Shown here piece after piece: positions 36,072 to 49,680 of a stretch of 64,000 bases of DNA (positions are counted from its first letter, which is position 1; each line of letters opens with the position of its first letter). Both the position numbers and the translations under genes were made by a program. Source of the DNA: Garcia nutans (taxonomy: Eukaryota > Streptophyta > Magnoliopsida > Malpighiales > Euphorbiaceae). The notes beneath the pieces were generated by a model. The model was not told the DNA's origin, did no database searches, and saw only the letters and a list, made by a program, of their open reading frames with translations. The stretch covers positions 57,316,001 to 57,380,000 of the forward strand of contig CANTUV010000024.1 in assembly GCA_947685225.1 (NCBI GenBank), in the 5' to 3' direction.

Positions 36072-36475
36072 TAAAGTGTAATACCTCGATTTTTGATTTA
36101 CTTTGGAATAGTAGATGTGAGAGAATATGTTGGTGAAATATGTAAAGAAGATATTTTAAGAGATGGATATACATGAAGGATGATATGTATATATAATAAT
36201 TGAAAAACATGGGAAATATAAATACAATATATAAGACATATACGTATACCAACATATACACAACATATACATGATGTATATATTGGTGTAAGAAAAGTAA
36301 ATTGCAAAATAATTAATTAGTAATAATAAAGATAATGATGACAAGAGAAAAAGAAGAAAAGAAAGTCAAAGAAGGACCAATATTTATGGTGGATAATTTT
36401 TAGGGGTATTTAATTATATTATTATATATATATATATAAGATAAGGATGAGAGTTTGACAAGAGAGCTTTCACTT

Positions 36476-36513
36476 TCTTTCTTTCTTTCTTTCTTCTTCT
36501 TCTTCTTCTTGAA

Positions 36514-36566
<53 letters not shown>
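36476..36566 (+). repeat. TTCTTTC and (AG)n microsatellite in LTR B
   Basis: Pyrimidine repeats TTTC/TTC followed by about 24 AG units; the copy in the second LTR (45469-45535) is shorter. Confidence 0.95.
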
Positions 36567-36569
<3 letters not shown>

Positions 36570-37049
36570 TATGATTTTGTTCACATATACATCAAATTCA
36601 TAAGGGTTTTAAGAGAATTGAAGGTGGATATTCAAGATTTGGCAAAGAATTAAAGCAAGTGCTCTTTTCTTTGTGTTGATTTCTATAGATTGAGTTTATA
36701 TTTGATATGGTTAGTGTGTGAAGGTGATGATAATGAAAGATTGAAGTATATAAATATATATATGTTAAATTGGTATTTAGATGATGATAATATGGTTATT
36801 TGTGAGAATGATGATGAATTGTTGAAATTATTTAGTAAGGGTTTAGTATAAATGAGTTGGGGAATTGAGTAATTGATACATGGATGATGTATATAATGAT
36901 TATTATTATGATATGCTGAAGTTATATAAGTGTTGAATTGATAGGTGATTTATGAATATAAACCAAGATGTTGATTAAGGGTGTTGTAGTATGGATTTTG
37001 AAGTGATTGTGTTTACATGGATGAGAGTTTGAAATGCATAATCTTTGCT

Positions 37050-37400
37050 TGACACGGCCAGTGGCATGACCATGTCGTTGGGCGTGTCAACGGTGCTAAG
37101 TTTAATGTTTGTGACACGACCATTAATACGTCCATGTCATTGGACGTGTCATAGCTACAGTGAGATAAAGTAATTGACACTGCAATGAACACACTCGTGT
37201 TGTTGGGCGTGCCAATGTTTCTGTGAGGCAGAATGAATGACATGTCCAGTGACACGTCCATGTCACTAAGCATGTCATAGCCACTGTGTTGAGGAAGGAT
37301 TGACACGTCCAGTGACATGCCCGTGTTACTGAGCATGTCAAAGCTTCTGTGTTGTTGGTTTAGGGCACGATCAGGGACACGCCCGTGTTGGTGAGCGTGT
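37050..37400 (+). repeat. Dyad array in first LTR of B
   Basis: Five to six units of about 60 bp with GACACG(G/A/C)CC or ACACGTCC arms paired with GG(G/A)CGTGTCA arms. Same array in the second LTR at 46015-46370. Confidence 0.85.
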
Positions 37401-38583
37401 CATGTGTAGAGTTTTCCCTAGTTAGTTCTTATTCTTATTTTCTTATGTGTATTACTACGTGAGTGTGTATAATCACCTTTGAATTAGGTTTCGAAAAGAT
37501 TTGAGTTGCCTTAATCCAAATGTTAAAGGATTCTTGGAAGAGGAGTTTGAAATTGGTATGAGTTGCTCTTAGAGGTAAGTACAAACCCTACATGATTGCA
37601 TACATTTACATGACCTTGGGACTTAACACATTTAGTTGTAAATGTGTTAAGTAATCTATTTTATTATTGATACATTTGATTAATGCTATGATTTGTATAA
37701 TGTGAAAGATATGATGATCATTCAAAATATATGTACAATGAAATTGATTATGTATACTCTAATTATTAGATGTGAAGCCATTGTTGTTGGCTATAATGAT
37801 GCAAATGAAATAATTGGGGCATTGTTGCCTAGATGATTATGAGAAAATGAGAATGGAATTGATAATGAAAGAATGAAAGAATTGTGTGCCTAGTATGTTA
37901 TTCAATTTTCAGAGTTTTGTTGTTGGTGGCATGCCTAAAAGGAACAATCCCTTGAAGCTGGGCCGGGCTTGGTCCTTGAAGCCAAGTTGGGTTGAAGTTT
38001 AGCATGCTTAACTCCCCTTGAAGCTTGGTTAGGCCTAGTCCTTGAACCCTAGTTGAGATGTTACATATGAGATGTTTCTCATTGTGATAATGATTCGCCT
38101 ACGGGCTTGATAAATGTGATTAATGAACCAAAACATTAACTCTGAAAGTTGAATGGCATATTAGTTTCTTTGGGCCCATGCTTGTCTTTGCTTTCATGTA
38201 AATTATGGAATAAGCTAAAATGTTATGAGATATATGATGATAATTATGGAATGAGATGATTACAATACATAAGCAAATTACTGAAAATGAATGTGGCTTG
38301 AGAAACTATGATGAATGATGAGATTATGAAAATACAATATGATGTGTAATATGTATATGGATGTGGAAATTGTGAGTATTATTTCATGAATGTTCTGATA
38401 AGTCATTGAATTGTGGTTTGTTGTAATGATATATATGTATATGTATATAAATTATGAGATTAGTGGAAATATATGAAGAGAGCATTGAAAAGGTAAAACA
38501 TGATAAGAAAATGATGATACATGATGTTAATATATGAAGTATGATTTTTCTTTAATGTATGTTTCAAATATTTATTTGTACCA

Positions 38584-38623
38584 CTAAGCTTTCGAGCTTA
38601 GCGCGGTTGTGTAAATCGCGCAG
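38584..38623 (+). other. Tandem hairpins and acceptor-like AG, LTR B1
   Basis: Hairpin 1: CTAAGCT / AGCTTAG with loop TTCG (38584-38601). Hairpin 2: CGCGGTT / AATCGCG with one G-T pair (38602-38620). Then CAG|GTGAG (AG at 38622-38623). 393 bp before the LTR end. Confidence 0.6.
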
Positions 38624-38984
38624 GTGAGTAGATTGTTGATCTAGGAGGCAAACCATTATGCCACAAGAAGGGTAAGAGTATTTCGAGACCAACTAGAAGG
38701 TGGTGCATACATGTACAATTTGATTATGTTGTATTTTGATAAAAATGTATATATATACACAAATGAATCTTGGAAAAGATAAGGTAATTTATATATAATT
38801 AATATCATCAAAAGTATAATGATTTTAGAAATGTTCTTTAAATAAAATGTATTATTGTTTGGAACTAAGGTAAAGGTTTTAATCTGTAATGAAAAGTGAC
38901 ATCCTTATATTTTATATACGTACTGTATGTATACAAAGTATATGTATAGTGCTTATATAGAGTATAGGGTTGTTACAATTATTT

Positions 38985-38996
38985 TGGTTTCAGAGC
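38985..38996 (+). promoter_or_regulatory. Primer binding site of B
   Basis: TGGTTTCAGAGC, initiator-Met type with one change, seven bases after the LTR. The second copy at 50738-50749 reads TGGTATTAGAGC. Confidence 0.82.
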
Positions 38997-41900
38997 TTAG
39001 GTTTGAGAATCTCAGCCTAAGTAGATTTAAAAAGAAAAGAGGAAAATTTTTAGAAAGTGAAATTTGTGATACATGGATATGCATTAACACTTAGGTTGGT
39101 CTCGGATGTGCCATTATGTGATTTGTAATGTATTTGAATTATATGAGATGGATGATAGTGTGTGAATGAGGTTTTACATGAAAGTAAAGCTAGAGAAAGA
39201 AATGATATGGGAAAATTTGTACAAGTTTAATTGATAAATTAAAGATTGGGAGTTTTCTTAAGTAAAGCAAATTTCAAAATTTTTTATTATTGAAGTGTGC
39301 TTGTGAAATAGGTTATAAAGGAATGAGTAGGAGAATCATGTTGGAAATGAGTTTAAAAAAAATCAAGATTTAAGTAAGTACTCTTTTCTCTAAATTTTGG
39401 ATTTCTTTATAATAAAGATTATGTTTGGATTGCTAGAGAGAGGATATATTGTTCGATTGTTAAAATGGATAGATATGATATTAAATTGAAGAGAGTATGG
39501 TGGAATATTGAGCTAGTTGATTGGTATAGACAAAGTGTGAAAATTTAAGGTTTGGTTATGTAAATTTAAGGTTTTTAAAAAAGGGGATGATGTTGGTTAA
39601 AGTGAGGAGATATAATGGTATTGTTTGCATTGTTTTTTTAATGCAAACATTGTGATTTTAATGTTAGAAATGTGATATGCTTAAGTGTTGTTAAAGCTCA
39701 TATTAATGGTGATAATATGTGAAATTTGGATTTTTTTGAAATGAGCTTTAATAATTGTGAAAATGATATGTTTTGATGTTGCTTTATGGTATATATATAA
39801 TATGTTTTTAAAGTTAATATTAAGAAAATGAGATTAGTAAATTGAAGTTTAGGTAGAGTAGTAAGTTGAGAGTTTAGAGTTTTAATGGAATTTTAATGAG
39901 GATTATTTAGATATCGATGGTTTAATGTATATTAAGCATATGAGCTGTTTTGAATGAATAATATTGCATATGAAAGTACTATGAATTGGGTAATGTGATT
40001 GATAATACAAAAATTTGTTTTGAAATAAAGGGAAAATGACTAAGCAAGTGAAAATGAGTTACTTTAAGTAATTGGACTGAAAATGATGAAAATGGATATG
40101 AAGGGTATGCTAAATGCATTTTTAAAAACAATGTGAGAGAGAGATGTCACGTTAGAAATGTAAGATTTATGTGAAGTGTTATTATGGTTAGAGCGTATAT
40201 ATATGTTGAGTTGATGAATAACCTAAGTCATGTCAAAAGAATGAGAATGATAATGTCCAATGAAACGTAATAAATGTTAAATTTTTATGGATTGTAGGTA
40301 AAAGAGAAATTAAATATAAATGTATGATTATGTGTATACATACATATGATATGTGAGATGAGTTTTTTTAGTATAAACGCAATTGTAATATGTAAGAAAA
40401 TGTGGAAAGTAAGTTACATTATGAATGTGACTTGTGAATGTGTATGTGGAAAGAAAAAAAATGTTATTGTATGTTTGTTGTCTTATACAATTACTTGTCT
40501 AGTGGTATTTAGAATGATATGGCATGTATTAGTGGACTTAAGAGAGATTAGGTCTTGATATGTGCAGAGCTAGACTATGTGATAAAATTGAGAGTGGGAA
40601 TGGACTCGAGTAATACTGGACAGTGAAATTTTTATTGTAATAAATGAACTTGATGATCATATAATGTTGTGGGCCCCAAAGTATCTGCATGTGGAAATGT
40701 TCTATGTATATGTGTATAATAAGAGATTGTAAGGAAAAAAGGGAAGTATAACGTATGAAAATTTTTATAAGAGATAGATTAGAAATAGAGTAATAAATGA
40801 AAGTTGTGTAAAATTTGAATATGATAGAATGTTGTGCATAAGAGATGTTAAAGATAATATTGTTGAACATGAGTTAGGGAAATCATGATCAAATGATCAA
40901 AAGCAAATTGTTTTGAAACAGAGTTGAAATGTGTTAACTCTTGGTATAGCAAAAGTTTAGAGAATGAATATGTAATCTTTGCGATACAAACTTAGCATTG
41001 TAATTGGAAATGTTTGAAGAATAATAATAGAGGGGTAGTATTGATTTATAAGCCACAGGCATGACTATTAATCTACTATGGCCATATGATTTGTTTAGTA
41101 TATTTGGTCGGTTAGTTTTGTTATCCACGGACATGGGCCTGAGATGAAATGACCGTAGGATAGTTTTTGTAAGATTGATAATTATACTTCAAGAAACAGG
41201 ATCAAGAGTTATGGTTGGTATGATTGTACCTTATAATTTTCATGTTAGAAATTTGTTTATAATTATAGAAAGTATGGAAAGAGAAGAAAACTGTGAAAAT
41301 GTATTGAGTTATGGATAATGTGATAGAAAGGTGATTATGTAAATATAGTAATGGTATGAGAAGGTGAGGTGATGATAAATGGGAAAAATTACAAAATGTG
41401 ATACTGAATATGTTCATGGTATAAGGTGAATAAGTTGAGGGAAATAATGTTTAAGTGAATGAGCTATGGGTAATAAATATAGTATGAAATAATCATGAGT
41501 CTCATGTGAAAATTGTACTAAGATAATAGAAAATAAAATATATGAATGTTGAAATTTTTTTTTGAAGTGATTTGTTATAAATAATCATAATTTCAGAGAG
41601 TTGAAAAGATGGATCCAAAGAGATTAGAATTTGAATATAAGTGTGACCTAATAGAATTACATCATATATTGAAATCTAATGATAAGTTTAAATAAGATAA
41701 TTGTTGGCTTGGTATATTGCGACAGATAGATCAATTGATCTAGATTTCGCTAGGATTGCTAATCATTGTGGAGATTCAATATGTATAGTTATACTAAGAG
41801 TATAAGATATATGTGATAATGTATATGAGGTAAAATTCTGATATGTATATGGACATGAATGAGTTAAGATATATCAGTTGTAAATGATGATAAAAGGAAA

Positions 41901-42435
41901 AAGGTTGATTATCTGTAAAGTAAGTTTAAAGGCATTGTATTAATATTAATGTTAAGTGAAAAACATGTTAAAGAAGGAATTAAGTGTATGAAAAATAAGA
42001 ATATTGTTATAAATTAAGATTTGATAAGTGTTTATTTTGAAAATGACTGTAGTAACGGGATAGTCAATATTAAGATATAATTCAATAACCTCTAAATTTA
42101 AAGTTAAGAGAGTATCTATAAAGAGATGAAGTGATAAAATTTCTTGAATGTAATAGATGGGCGAGGTAAATGTATATTATAAGATGATCTGATTCTTGTA
42201 TAAAGATAAATTAATTGGGAATGTAATGAGTTATCTTGATTGCTTGGTTGAGAAAGTAATAATATATATATATAGATATATATAATGATGAGTTATGAAA
42301 TTGGGAGATGATGATTGACTCTAAGGGGGAGAGTAGAGGTTATGTGATTTGATGAAATAATAACTTAATAATATGATTAACTTCATATGAAAATTAAGAT
42401 GGTATTTTGTTAAGAATTGATTGTTACTGTACTAG

Positions 42436-42473
42436 ATAATTTCGAGGACGAAATTATTTAAGGGGGAGAGAAT
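42436..42473 (+). promoter_or_regulatory. Pre-PPT hairpin and polypurine tract of B
   Basis: Perfect 9-bp stem ATAATTTCG / CGAAATTAT around AGGA (42436-42457), then AAGGGGGAGAGAAT at 42460-42473, abutting the LTR. Confidence 0.85.
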
Positions 42474-42804
42474 TGTAATACCCCGAATTTTTATTTACTA
42501 TGGAATAGTAGATGTGAGAGAATATGTTGGTGAAATATGTAAAGAAGATATTATAAGAGATAGATATATATGAAGGATGATATGTATATATTGTAACTGA
42601 AAAACATGGGAAATATAAATACAATATATAAGACATATACATATACCAACATATACACAACATATACATGATGTATATATTGGCGTAGGAAAAGTAAATT
42701 GTAAAATAATTAATTAATAATAATAATGACAAGAGAAAAAGAAGAAAAGAAAGTCAAAGAAGGACCAATATTTGTGGTGGAGAATTTTTAGGGGTATTTA
42801 ATTA

Positions 42805-42845
<41 letters not shown>

Positions 42846-43734
42846 GATAAGGATGAGAGTTTGACAAGAGAGCTTTCACTTTCTTTGTAATATCCCCATA
42901 TGTGCCCTAGAAGTTTAGATATAATTATTGTTTTAATTGGATTATGTGTATAAGTTTAATTGAAAGAGAAAAGAATGTAAGATAGAAGTGTATATGTGTA
43001 TATATGGAAATATATATAACATATACATAAGTCAAATATGATGGTCAAAGAGAGTTAGTGGAAGAAGATATTTATGTGTTTTTAAGTAATTAATTAATTA
43101 AAGGAAATGGAAATTTAATATTGAGTGGAAGAGAAGAAATGGGATTATTTTAAATACTTAAATACTTGGAGGAGGTTTAAAGGAATTTTGTGTGGAGATT
43201 AAAAGTTGACTTTGCTTCTTACTCTTCATTTTCTTCTTTGTCTTCTTTGTTGGCCGAACATCCAAGAGACAAGAGAACAAGAGAGAGATTGATGGTTTTA
43301 AGATCAAAGTCTAAGGAGATTTGAAGTGATCAAGTTGGAAATTGTGGAATTTCATCAATTTTGGTAAGTTTTCTCTTAATTTCCTTTGTTGTTTTTGAAG
43401 TTGTGAGTAAGTTTGATTGTTGATAGTTAATGTTAGGAGTGTGTTGGTTTGATTGTGATATTGAGGAGTGTTTGGTGTTATTGATTTTGATTTGTGGGGC
43501 TGGAATGAAGAGAAGAGAAAGTTGGTTGGTATAGATTGAGTTGTGGTTATGTTCAAAGTTTTGATGATGTTTGTGATTTGTGTTTGATGTGTGTGTTTTG
43601 GTTTGTTGTGGTGTTGTTGCAAGTTTGAGATGGTTTTTGGGTATGTGTAGTGAAGTTTGTTTGAAGTGGATGTTGATGGATAGAAGTGTTTTGTTGAGTG
43701 TTTGGTTGTTTTGGCCGGAGTCTTGATTTATGGC

Positions 43735-44035
43735 CGGACACGCCCATGAGCATGTCCAAGGTCCTTAGGCATGTCAATTGTTCTGTGTGGCAGTAGGTTT
43801 GACACGGCCAGTAACACGCCCGTGTTATTGAGCGTGTCATAGCTACTGTGAGAATGGAGAATTTACACGGCCAGGAGCACGTTCAGGTTGTTGGACGTGT
43901 TGATGTATTTGTGTGAGGCAGTATGTATTACACGCCCAGTGACACGCCCGTGGTCATGAACGTGTAATAGCTTCTGTGTTGTGGAGTTAGGGCACGGTCA
44001 GGAATATGCCCGTGTGGTTTAGCGTGTTATGTGTA
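43735..44035 (+). repeat. Dyad array in LTR E
   Basis: Five units of roughly 60 bp with (G/T)ACACG(G/C)CC arms and inverted CGTGT(C/T) arms. Family member A lacks a clear array at the same place. Confidence 0.8.
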
Positions 44036-45085
44036 GAGATTGCCCTAGTTAACTCTTAACTTGATTACTTCTTGTGTATCCTTAAGTAAGTGTGTGTTCT
44101 ATTTGTTGGATTAGGTCTTGAAGAAGGTGATTTGTCATCGATTTAAGAAGCATAAGAACCTTGGGAAAGGGAGTGTTTTGAATTGTGTAAATTGCTTTTG
44201 AGGTAAGTACACATCCTGCATTATTGCATTGTTGATTCTTGTGAAGAATGTACTTTGCTATGCTTATATCAATGATGATATATGTATGTATTATATGAAT
44301 GATAAGATGATACAAATGATTGTACATTTGAAAGAGGAATTGCTAAGATGGGTATTGAGATATGCTATGATATGAAGCCATTGTGTTTGGCTATGATGAT
44401 TCAATTGAAAGATATAAGGCATGTTTGCCTAATTGATGATGAGAATTGAGAATGAAATAATAAATGAATTGTGTGGCTAATGTGTTATTCAATTTTTAGA
44501 GTTTGTTGTTGGTGGCATGCCTAATGATAGTAACACTCTCTTGAAGTTAGGTTGGGCTTGATCCTTGAAGCCAAGTTGGGTAGAAGTTTAACATGTTTTA
44601 CTCCCCTTGAAGCTTGGTTGGGTCTAGTCCTTGAAGCCTAATTGAGATGTTACAACCCTTGAAGCTAGGTTGGGTTGGTTCTTGAAGCCAAGTTGGGTTG
44701 AGACTTAGCATGCTTTGTTCCCCTTGAAGCTTGGTTGAGCCTAATCCTTGAAGCCTAGTTGGGTTTATGATAATGATAAATATGATGATTAAACCAAAAC
44801 ATTTACTCTGAAAATTGAATGGCATATTAGAGTGTTTTGGGCCCATGCTTGTCTTTGTATATAATGTGATTCTTGAATGGTAAAATCAATGGCACTATGA
44901 AGATGTAATATGAATATTGTTATGACATTGAATGTAGTATGATGTGGTAATGTGATGTGCTTCTATGTGTGTGGGTTATGAAATATAAAGGTATGTTGTT
45001 AGCCTTCCATCTATGATGTTGATTTGTTATTAAAATGTGTGACATTACATTGCACTATAGCATAATGCTAGCATACTTTGTACTA

Positions 45086-45125
45086 CTAAGCCGTTGGCTT
45101 AGCGCGATAGTGTTTGATCGCGCAG
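45086..45125 (+). other. Tandem hairpins and acceptor-like AG, LTR E
   Basis: Hairpin 1: CTAAGCC / GGCTTAG, loop GTT (45086-45102). Hairpin 2: CGCGAT / ATCGCG, loop of 8 (45103-45122). AG at 45124-45125 followed by GTGACAG. Confidence 0.65.
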
Positions 45126-46014
45126 GTGACAGAGTTGGACCTGAGAGTTCTTCAAGACCGAGTGAGAGTAGACATTGAAGAGTTCATTTTGGGACTTAAA
45201 GATCAGAGAAGAACTGCTAATCATGTATATATTCTATGTTTTGTAAACTTTGATTTATATCATATTTGTGATACCTTCCGCTGTGAATTATTAAACATTT
45301 TATATATAGTGTCTTTTGGATTTCTTTTATTTGTTTGAGATTGGTTTCACTTGTTTACAAAGATATGTGTTGTGTCTTTTTAAACCGTGGCATTTTCTAT
45401 ATTCAATATACGTATATTACGATCGTTTAAGCATGCTTAGTACGTATACAGGATATAGGGGTGTTACATTCTTTCTTTCTTTCTTTCTTCTTCTTCTTCT
45501 TCTTGAACATGGGAGAGAGAGAGAGAGAGAGAGAAGAGTATGATTTTGTTCACATATACATTAAATTCATAAGGGTTTTAAGAGAATTGAAGGTGGATAT
45601 TGAAGATTTGGCAAAGAATTAAAGTAAGTGTTCTTTTCTTTGTGTTGATTTCTATAGATTGAGTTTATATTTGATATGATTAGTGTGTGAAGGAAATGAT
45701 AATGAAAGATTGAAGTATATAAATATATATATGTTGAATTGGTATTTAGAAGATGATAATATGGTTATTTGTGAGGATGATGATGAATTGTAGAAATTGT
45801 TTAGTAAGGGTTTAGTATAAATGAGTTGGGGAATTGAGTAATTGATACATGGATGATGTATATAATGATTATTATTATGATATGTTGAAGTTATATAAGT
45901 GTTGAATTGATAGGTGATTTATGAATATAAACCAAGATGTTGATTAAGGGTGTCGTAGTATGAATTTTGGAGTGATTGTGTTTACATGGATGAGAGTTCG
46001 AAATGCATAATCTT

Positions 46015-46370
46015 TGCTTGACACGGCCAGTGACACGACCATGTCGTTGGGCATGTCAACGATGCTGAGTTTAATGTTTGTGACACGACCATTAACACGG
46101 CCATGTCATTGGACGTGTCATAGCTACTGTCAGATAAATTAATTGACACGGCAATGAACACACTCGTGTTGTTGGGCGTGTCAATGTTTCTGTGAGGCAG
46201 AATGAATGACACGTCCATGTCACTGAGCATGTCATAGCCACTGTGTTGAGGAAGGATTGACACGTCCAGTGACATGCCTGTGTTACTGAGTGTGTCAAAG
46301 CTTCTGTGTTGTTGGTTTAGGGCACGATCAGGGACACGCCCGTGTTGGTGAGCGTGTCATGTGTAGAGTT
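46015..46370 (+). repeat. Dyad array in second LTR of B
   Basis: Same units as 37050-37400, with one partial unit missing near 46210. Confidence 0.85.
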
Positions 46371-47521
46371 TGCCCTAGTTAGTTCTTATTCTTATTTTCT
46401 TATGTGTATTACTATGTGAGTGTGTATAATCACCTTTGTATTAGGTTTTGAAGAGATTTGAGTTACCTTAATCCAAATGTTAAAAGATCCTTGGAAGAGG
46501 AGTTAGAAATTGGTGTGAGTTGCTCTTAGAGGTAAGTCCCTAGATGAGTGCATACATTTACATGACCTTTGGACTTAACACATGTAGTTGTAAATGTGTT
46601 AAGTAATCTATTTTATTGTTGATACATTTGACTAATGCTATGATTTGTATAATGTGAAAGATATGATGATCATTCAAAATATATGTGCAATGAAATTGAT
46701 TATGTATTCTCTAATGATGAGATGTGAAGTCATTGTTATTGGCTATAATGATGCAAATGAAATAATTGGGGCATTGTTGCCTAGATGATTATGAAAAAAT
46801 GAGAATGGAATTCATAGTGAAAGAATGAAAGAATTGTGTGCCTAGTATGTTATTCAATTTTTAGAGTTTTGTTGTTGGTGGCATGCCTAAAAGTAACAAT
46901 CCCTTGAAGCTGGGTTGGGCTTTGTCCTTGAAGCCATGTTAGGTTGAAGTTTAGCGTGCTTAACTCCCCTTGAAGCTTGGTTGGGCCTAGTTAGGATGTT
47001 ACACATGAGATGTTTCTCATTGTGATAATGATTCGCCTACAGGCTTGATAAATGTGATTATTGAACCAAAACATTAACTTTGAAAGTTGAATGGCATATT
47101 AGTTTCTTTGGGCCCATGCTTGTCTTTGCTTTAATGTAAATTATGGAATAAGATAAAATGTTATGAGATATATGATGATAATTATGGAATGAGATGATTA
47201 CAATACATAAGCAAATTACTGAAAATGAATGTGGCTTGAGAAACTATGCTGAATGATGAGATTATGAAAATACAATATGATGTGTAATATGTATATGGAT
47301 GTGGAAATTGTGAGTATTATTTCATGAATGTTCTGATAAGTCATTGAATTGTGGTTTGTTGTAATGATATATATGTATATGTATATAAATTATGAGATTA
47401 GTGGAAATATATGAAGAGTGCATTGAAAAGGTAAAACATGATAAGAAATTGATTATACATGATGTTAATATATGAAGTATGATTTTTCTGTAATGTATGT
47501 TTCAAATATTTATTTGTACCA

Positions 47522-47561
47522 CTAAGCTTTTGAGCTTAGCGCGGTTGTGTAAATAGCATAG
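47522..47561 (+). other. LTR hairpin and acceptor-like AG, LTR B2
   Basis: CTAAGCT / AGCTTAG with loop TTTG (47522-47539). The second hairpin has lost pairing; the AG is ATAG|GTGAG ending at 47561. Confidence 0.5.
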
Positions 47562-49507
47562 GTGAGTAGATTGTTGATCTGGGAGTCAAACCGTTATGCC
47601 ACAAGAAGGGTAAGATTATTTCGAGACCAACTAGAAGGTGGTGCATACATATGCAATTTGATTATGTTGTATTTTGATAAAAGTGTATATATATATACAC
47701 AAATGAATTTTGGAAAAGACAAGGTAATTTATATATATGTAATATTATCAAAAGTATAATTATTTTGGAAATGTTCTTTAAATAAAATGTATTTGTAATA
47801 TCCTCATTTATGCCCTAGAAGTTTTGCATATTGTTGTTGTTGTTATTGTTATATATTGGATTGAATATATGTGTTAAATTGTAAGAGAAAAGAAATTGAG
47901 AAGAGAAAGTCTATGTATATGTATTTTGGGAAGAAATAGGGTTTAGAGACAAATTTATATGTTGTGTATATGTTAATATATATGACATATAAAGTGGTCA
48001 AAAGGCTTGGTCAATGCAAGAGAAGATATTTATTTGAGATTGGTAAATTACTTAATTGGGCACATATAAGACAAAAAGATAATTATGTGAATAAGGGCAC
48101 TTTGGTAATTGCTTGGATAAAATCACATGGTGGATATTTAAAGAAAGTTTGATTTGTGTTTTCTTCATCATTTCTTCTTCTTCTTCTTGTTGATGGCCGG
48201 CCCTCCATAGCCAAAGAGAAAGAAAGAGACAAGTGATGGTTTTGATGATTTCAAGCTTAAATTGAAGAAAGATTAAGTGTTCAAGTGTTGATTTAAGAAG
48301 TTTTTAACTAAGGTAAGATCTTTTCTCTAATTTCTTCAATTCTTTTGAAGTGGTATGATTAAGTTGCTTATGGTATGATTGTAAGTATTGATTTTGCTTG
48401 ATAGATGAGAAGTTGGGTTGGTGTTGGTGATGGAAGGGTAAGATTGGTGTTTAGTGAAATTGTTTCTGTTTTAGGATTAGTAAAGGCTGTGACTTGTATG
48501 ATTTTTAATTAATTTTAGAAAAATTTTCTTGAAGTGAATTTTTGATATGTTGTGCCTCTATGAGTCTAGAATGACTGAAAAATATGTTGATTCGATTTTT
48601 GGAATGGTTATGAGTTTAGAAAAATTATTTTCATTAGACCTGTTCCAGCAGGTACCTTAACTGGGACAGCTATATTTCGGGATTTTTAATAAAATGTAGA
48701 AAAATCATATTCAATTGAATTTTGGATATGTTGTTGCTTAGTGAGTCTAGTATTTGAGAAAAATAATTTGGAACCACGTTGATTGAATTTGATTTATGGA
48801 ATTCACAAAGTTCAGAACTGCTGCCAGGATGCAGGGCAATTGGGGCAGTCTGGTTAGGTGAACTATTTGACCAAGATTTTGTGTTCCGTTTGATCTGAAA
48901 TTTTAAAGGGATTATTTTAAGATACAAAAATAAATTCTGTAAAAATTTTAGAATTTTTAGTCAAGTAGATTATTTTATACAATTTTTCAAAATAAGGATA
49001 AAATGGAGTTTAAAACCAGAATGTACTATTTATGGTTAGGGTTTTAATTCTTTGTTCTTCTTGCATTGCTTTGGTTCTCCAAAGGTAGGTTGGTCCTTAA
49101 ACCTAACCCTAAACACTTTAAACACACTTGAATCAATGAATGTTATAATCAATTGTTCTTTACCCTAATTGCATTGTTGAGATTGAACAATGTTATGTTG
49201 TGCATTGTGAATGGTAATGTGTTTCATGAGTAATGTGGAATGAAATGTTGATATTTATGAATGATGCTATGTGAGATATAATGTGATCATGGATGAGATA
49301 TATATATATATATATACTTGAATAATGAGATGTTATATTATGAAATGAAATGTGAAGCCATTGTTATTGGCTAAGATGATGTAATTGAAAGAAAGAAGGC
49401 ATGTTTGCCTAAATGTGATGAGAATTGAGAATGGAAATGAATTGTTTGTTTAATATGTTATTCAGTTTCAGAGTTCTCGATTTGGCTGGCATGCCTAAGA
49501 AATGATG

Positions 49508-49680
49508 AAACGTAACAGTCTTGCTGGGTTGAGGACCTCCTCATAGGTGTTGAGTTGATGGTCCAAGAGACTGGGTCTGTTACACTATGAGATACATGAT
49601 TTGTAACAGTCTTGCCGGGTTGAGGATCTCCTCATATGTGTTGAGTTGATGATCCAAGAGACTGGGTCTGTTACACTATC
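49508..49680 (+). repeat. Two-copy tandem repeat in LTR D
   Basis: Two near-identical units with AACAGTCTTGC(T/C)GGGTTGAG and GTCCAAGAGACTGGG-type blocks, at the position of the subrepeats in A, B, C and E. Confidence 0.85.

Larger units (their letters stand above)
36077..38977 (+). mobile_element. First LTR of element B
   Basis: A 2901-bp LTR from TGTAATACC to GGTTGTTACA. It contains a CT/GA microsatellite (TTCTTTC and AG repeats, 36476-36566), a donor-like GCAAGT at 36655 (GTAAGT in the second LTR), dyads at 37050-37400, CTTGAAGC subrepeats about 37950-38050, hairpins 38584-38620 and acceptor-like CGCAG|GTGAG (AG 38622-38623). Confidence 0.93.
38978..42473 (+). other. Internal region of element B, non-coding and C-poor
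   Basis: About 3.5 kb with only short random open frames and no recognised domain. The plus strand is strikingly poor in C: in four 60-base lines (39241, 40081, 41341, 41821) I count 55 G and 11 C. It ends with the pre-PPT hairpin and polypurine tract. Confidence 0.82.
42886..45468 (+). mobile_element. Solo LTR E (family A)
   Basis: A 2583-bp LTR from TGTAATATCCCC to GGGGTGTTACA with perfect TTCTT at 42881-42885 and 45469-45473. Donor-like GGTAAGT (GT 43364), dyads 43735-44035, subrepeats 44540-44770, hairpins 45086-45122 and CGCAG|GTGACAG (AG 45124-45125). Confidence 0.95.
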
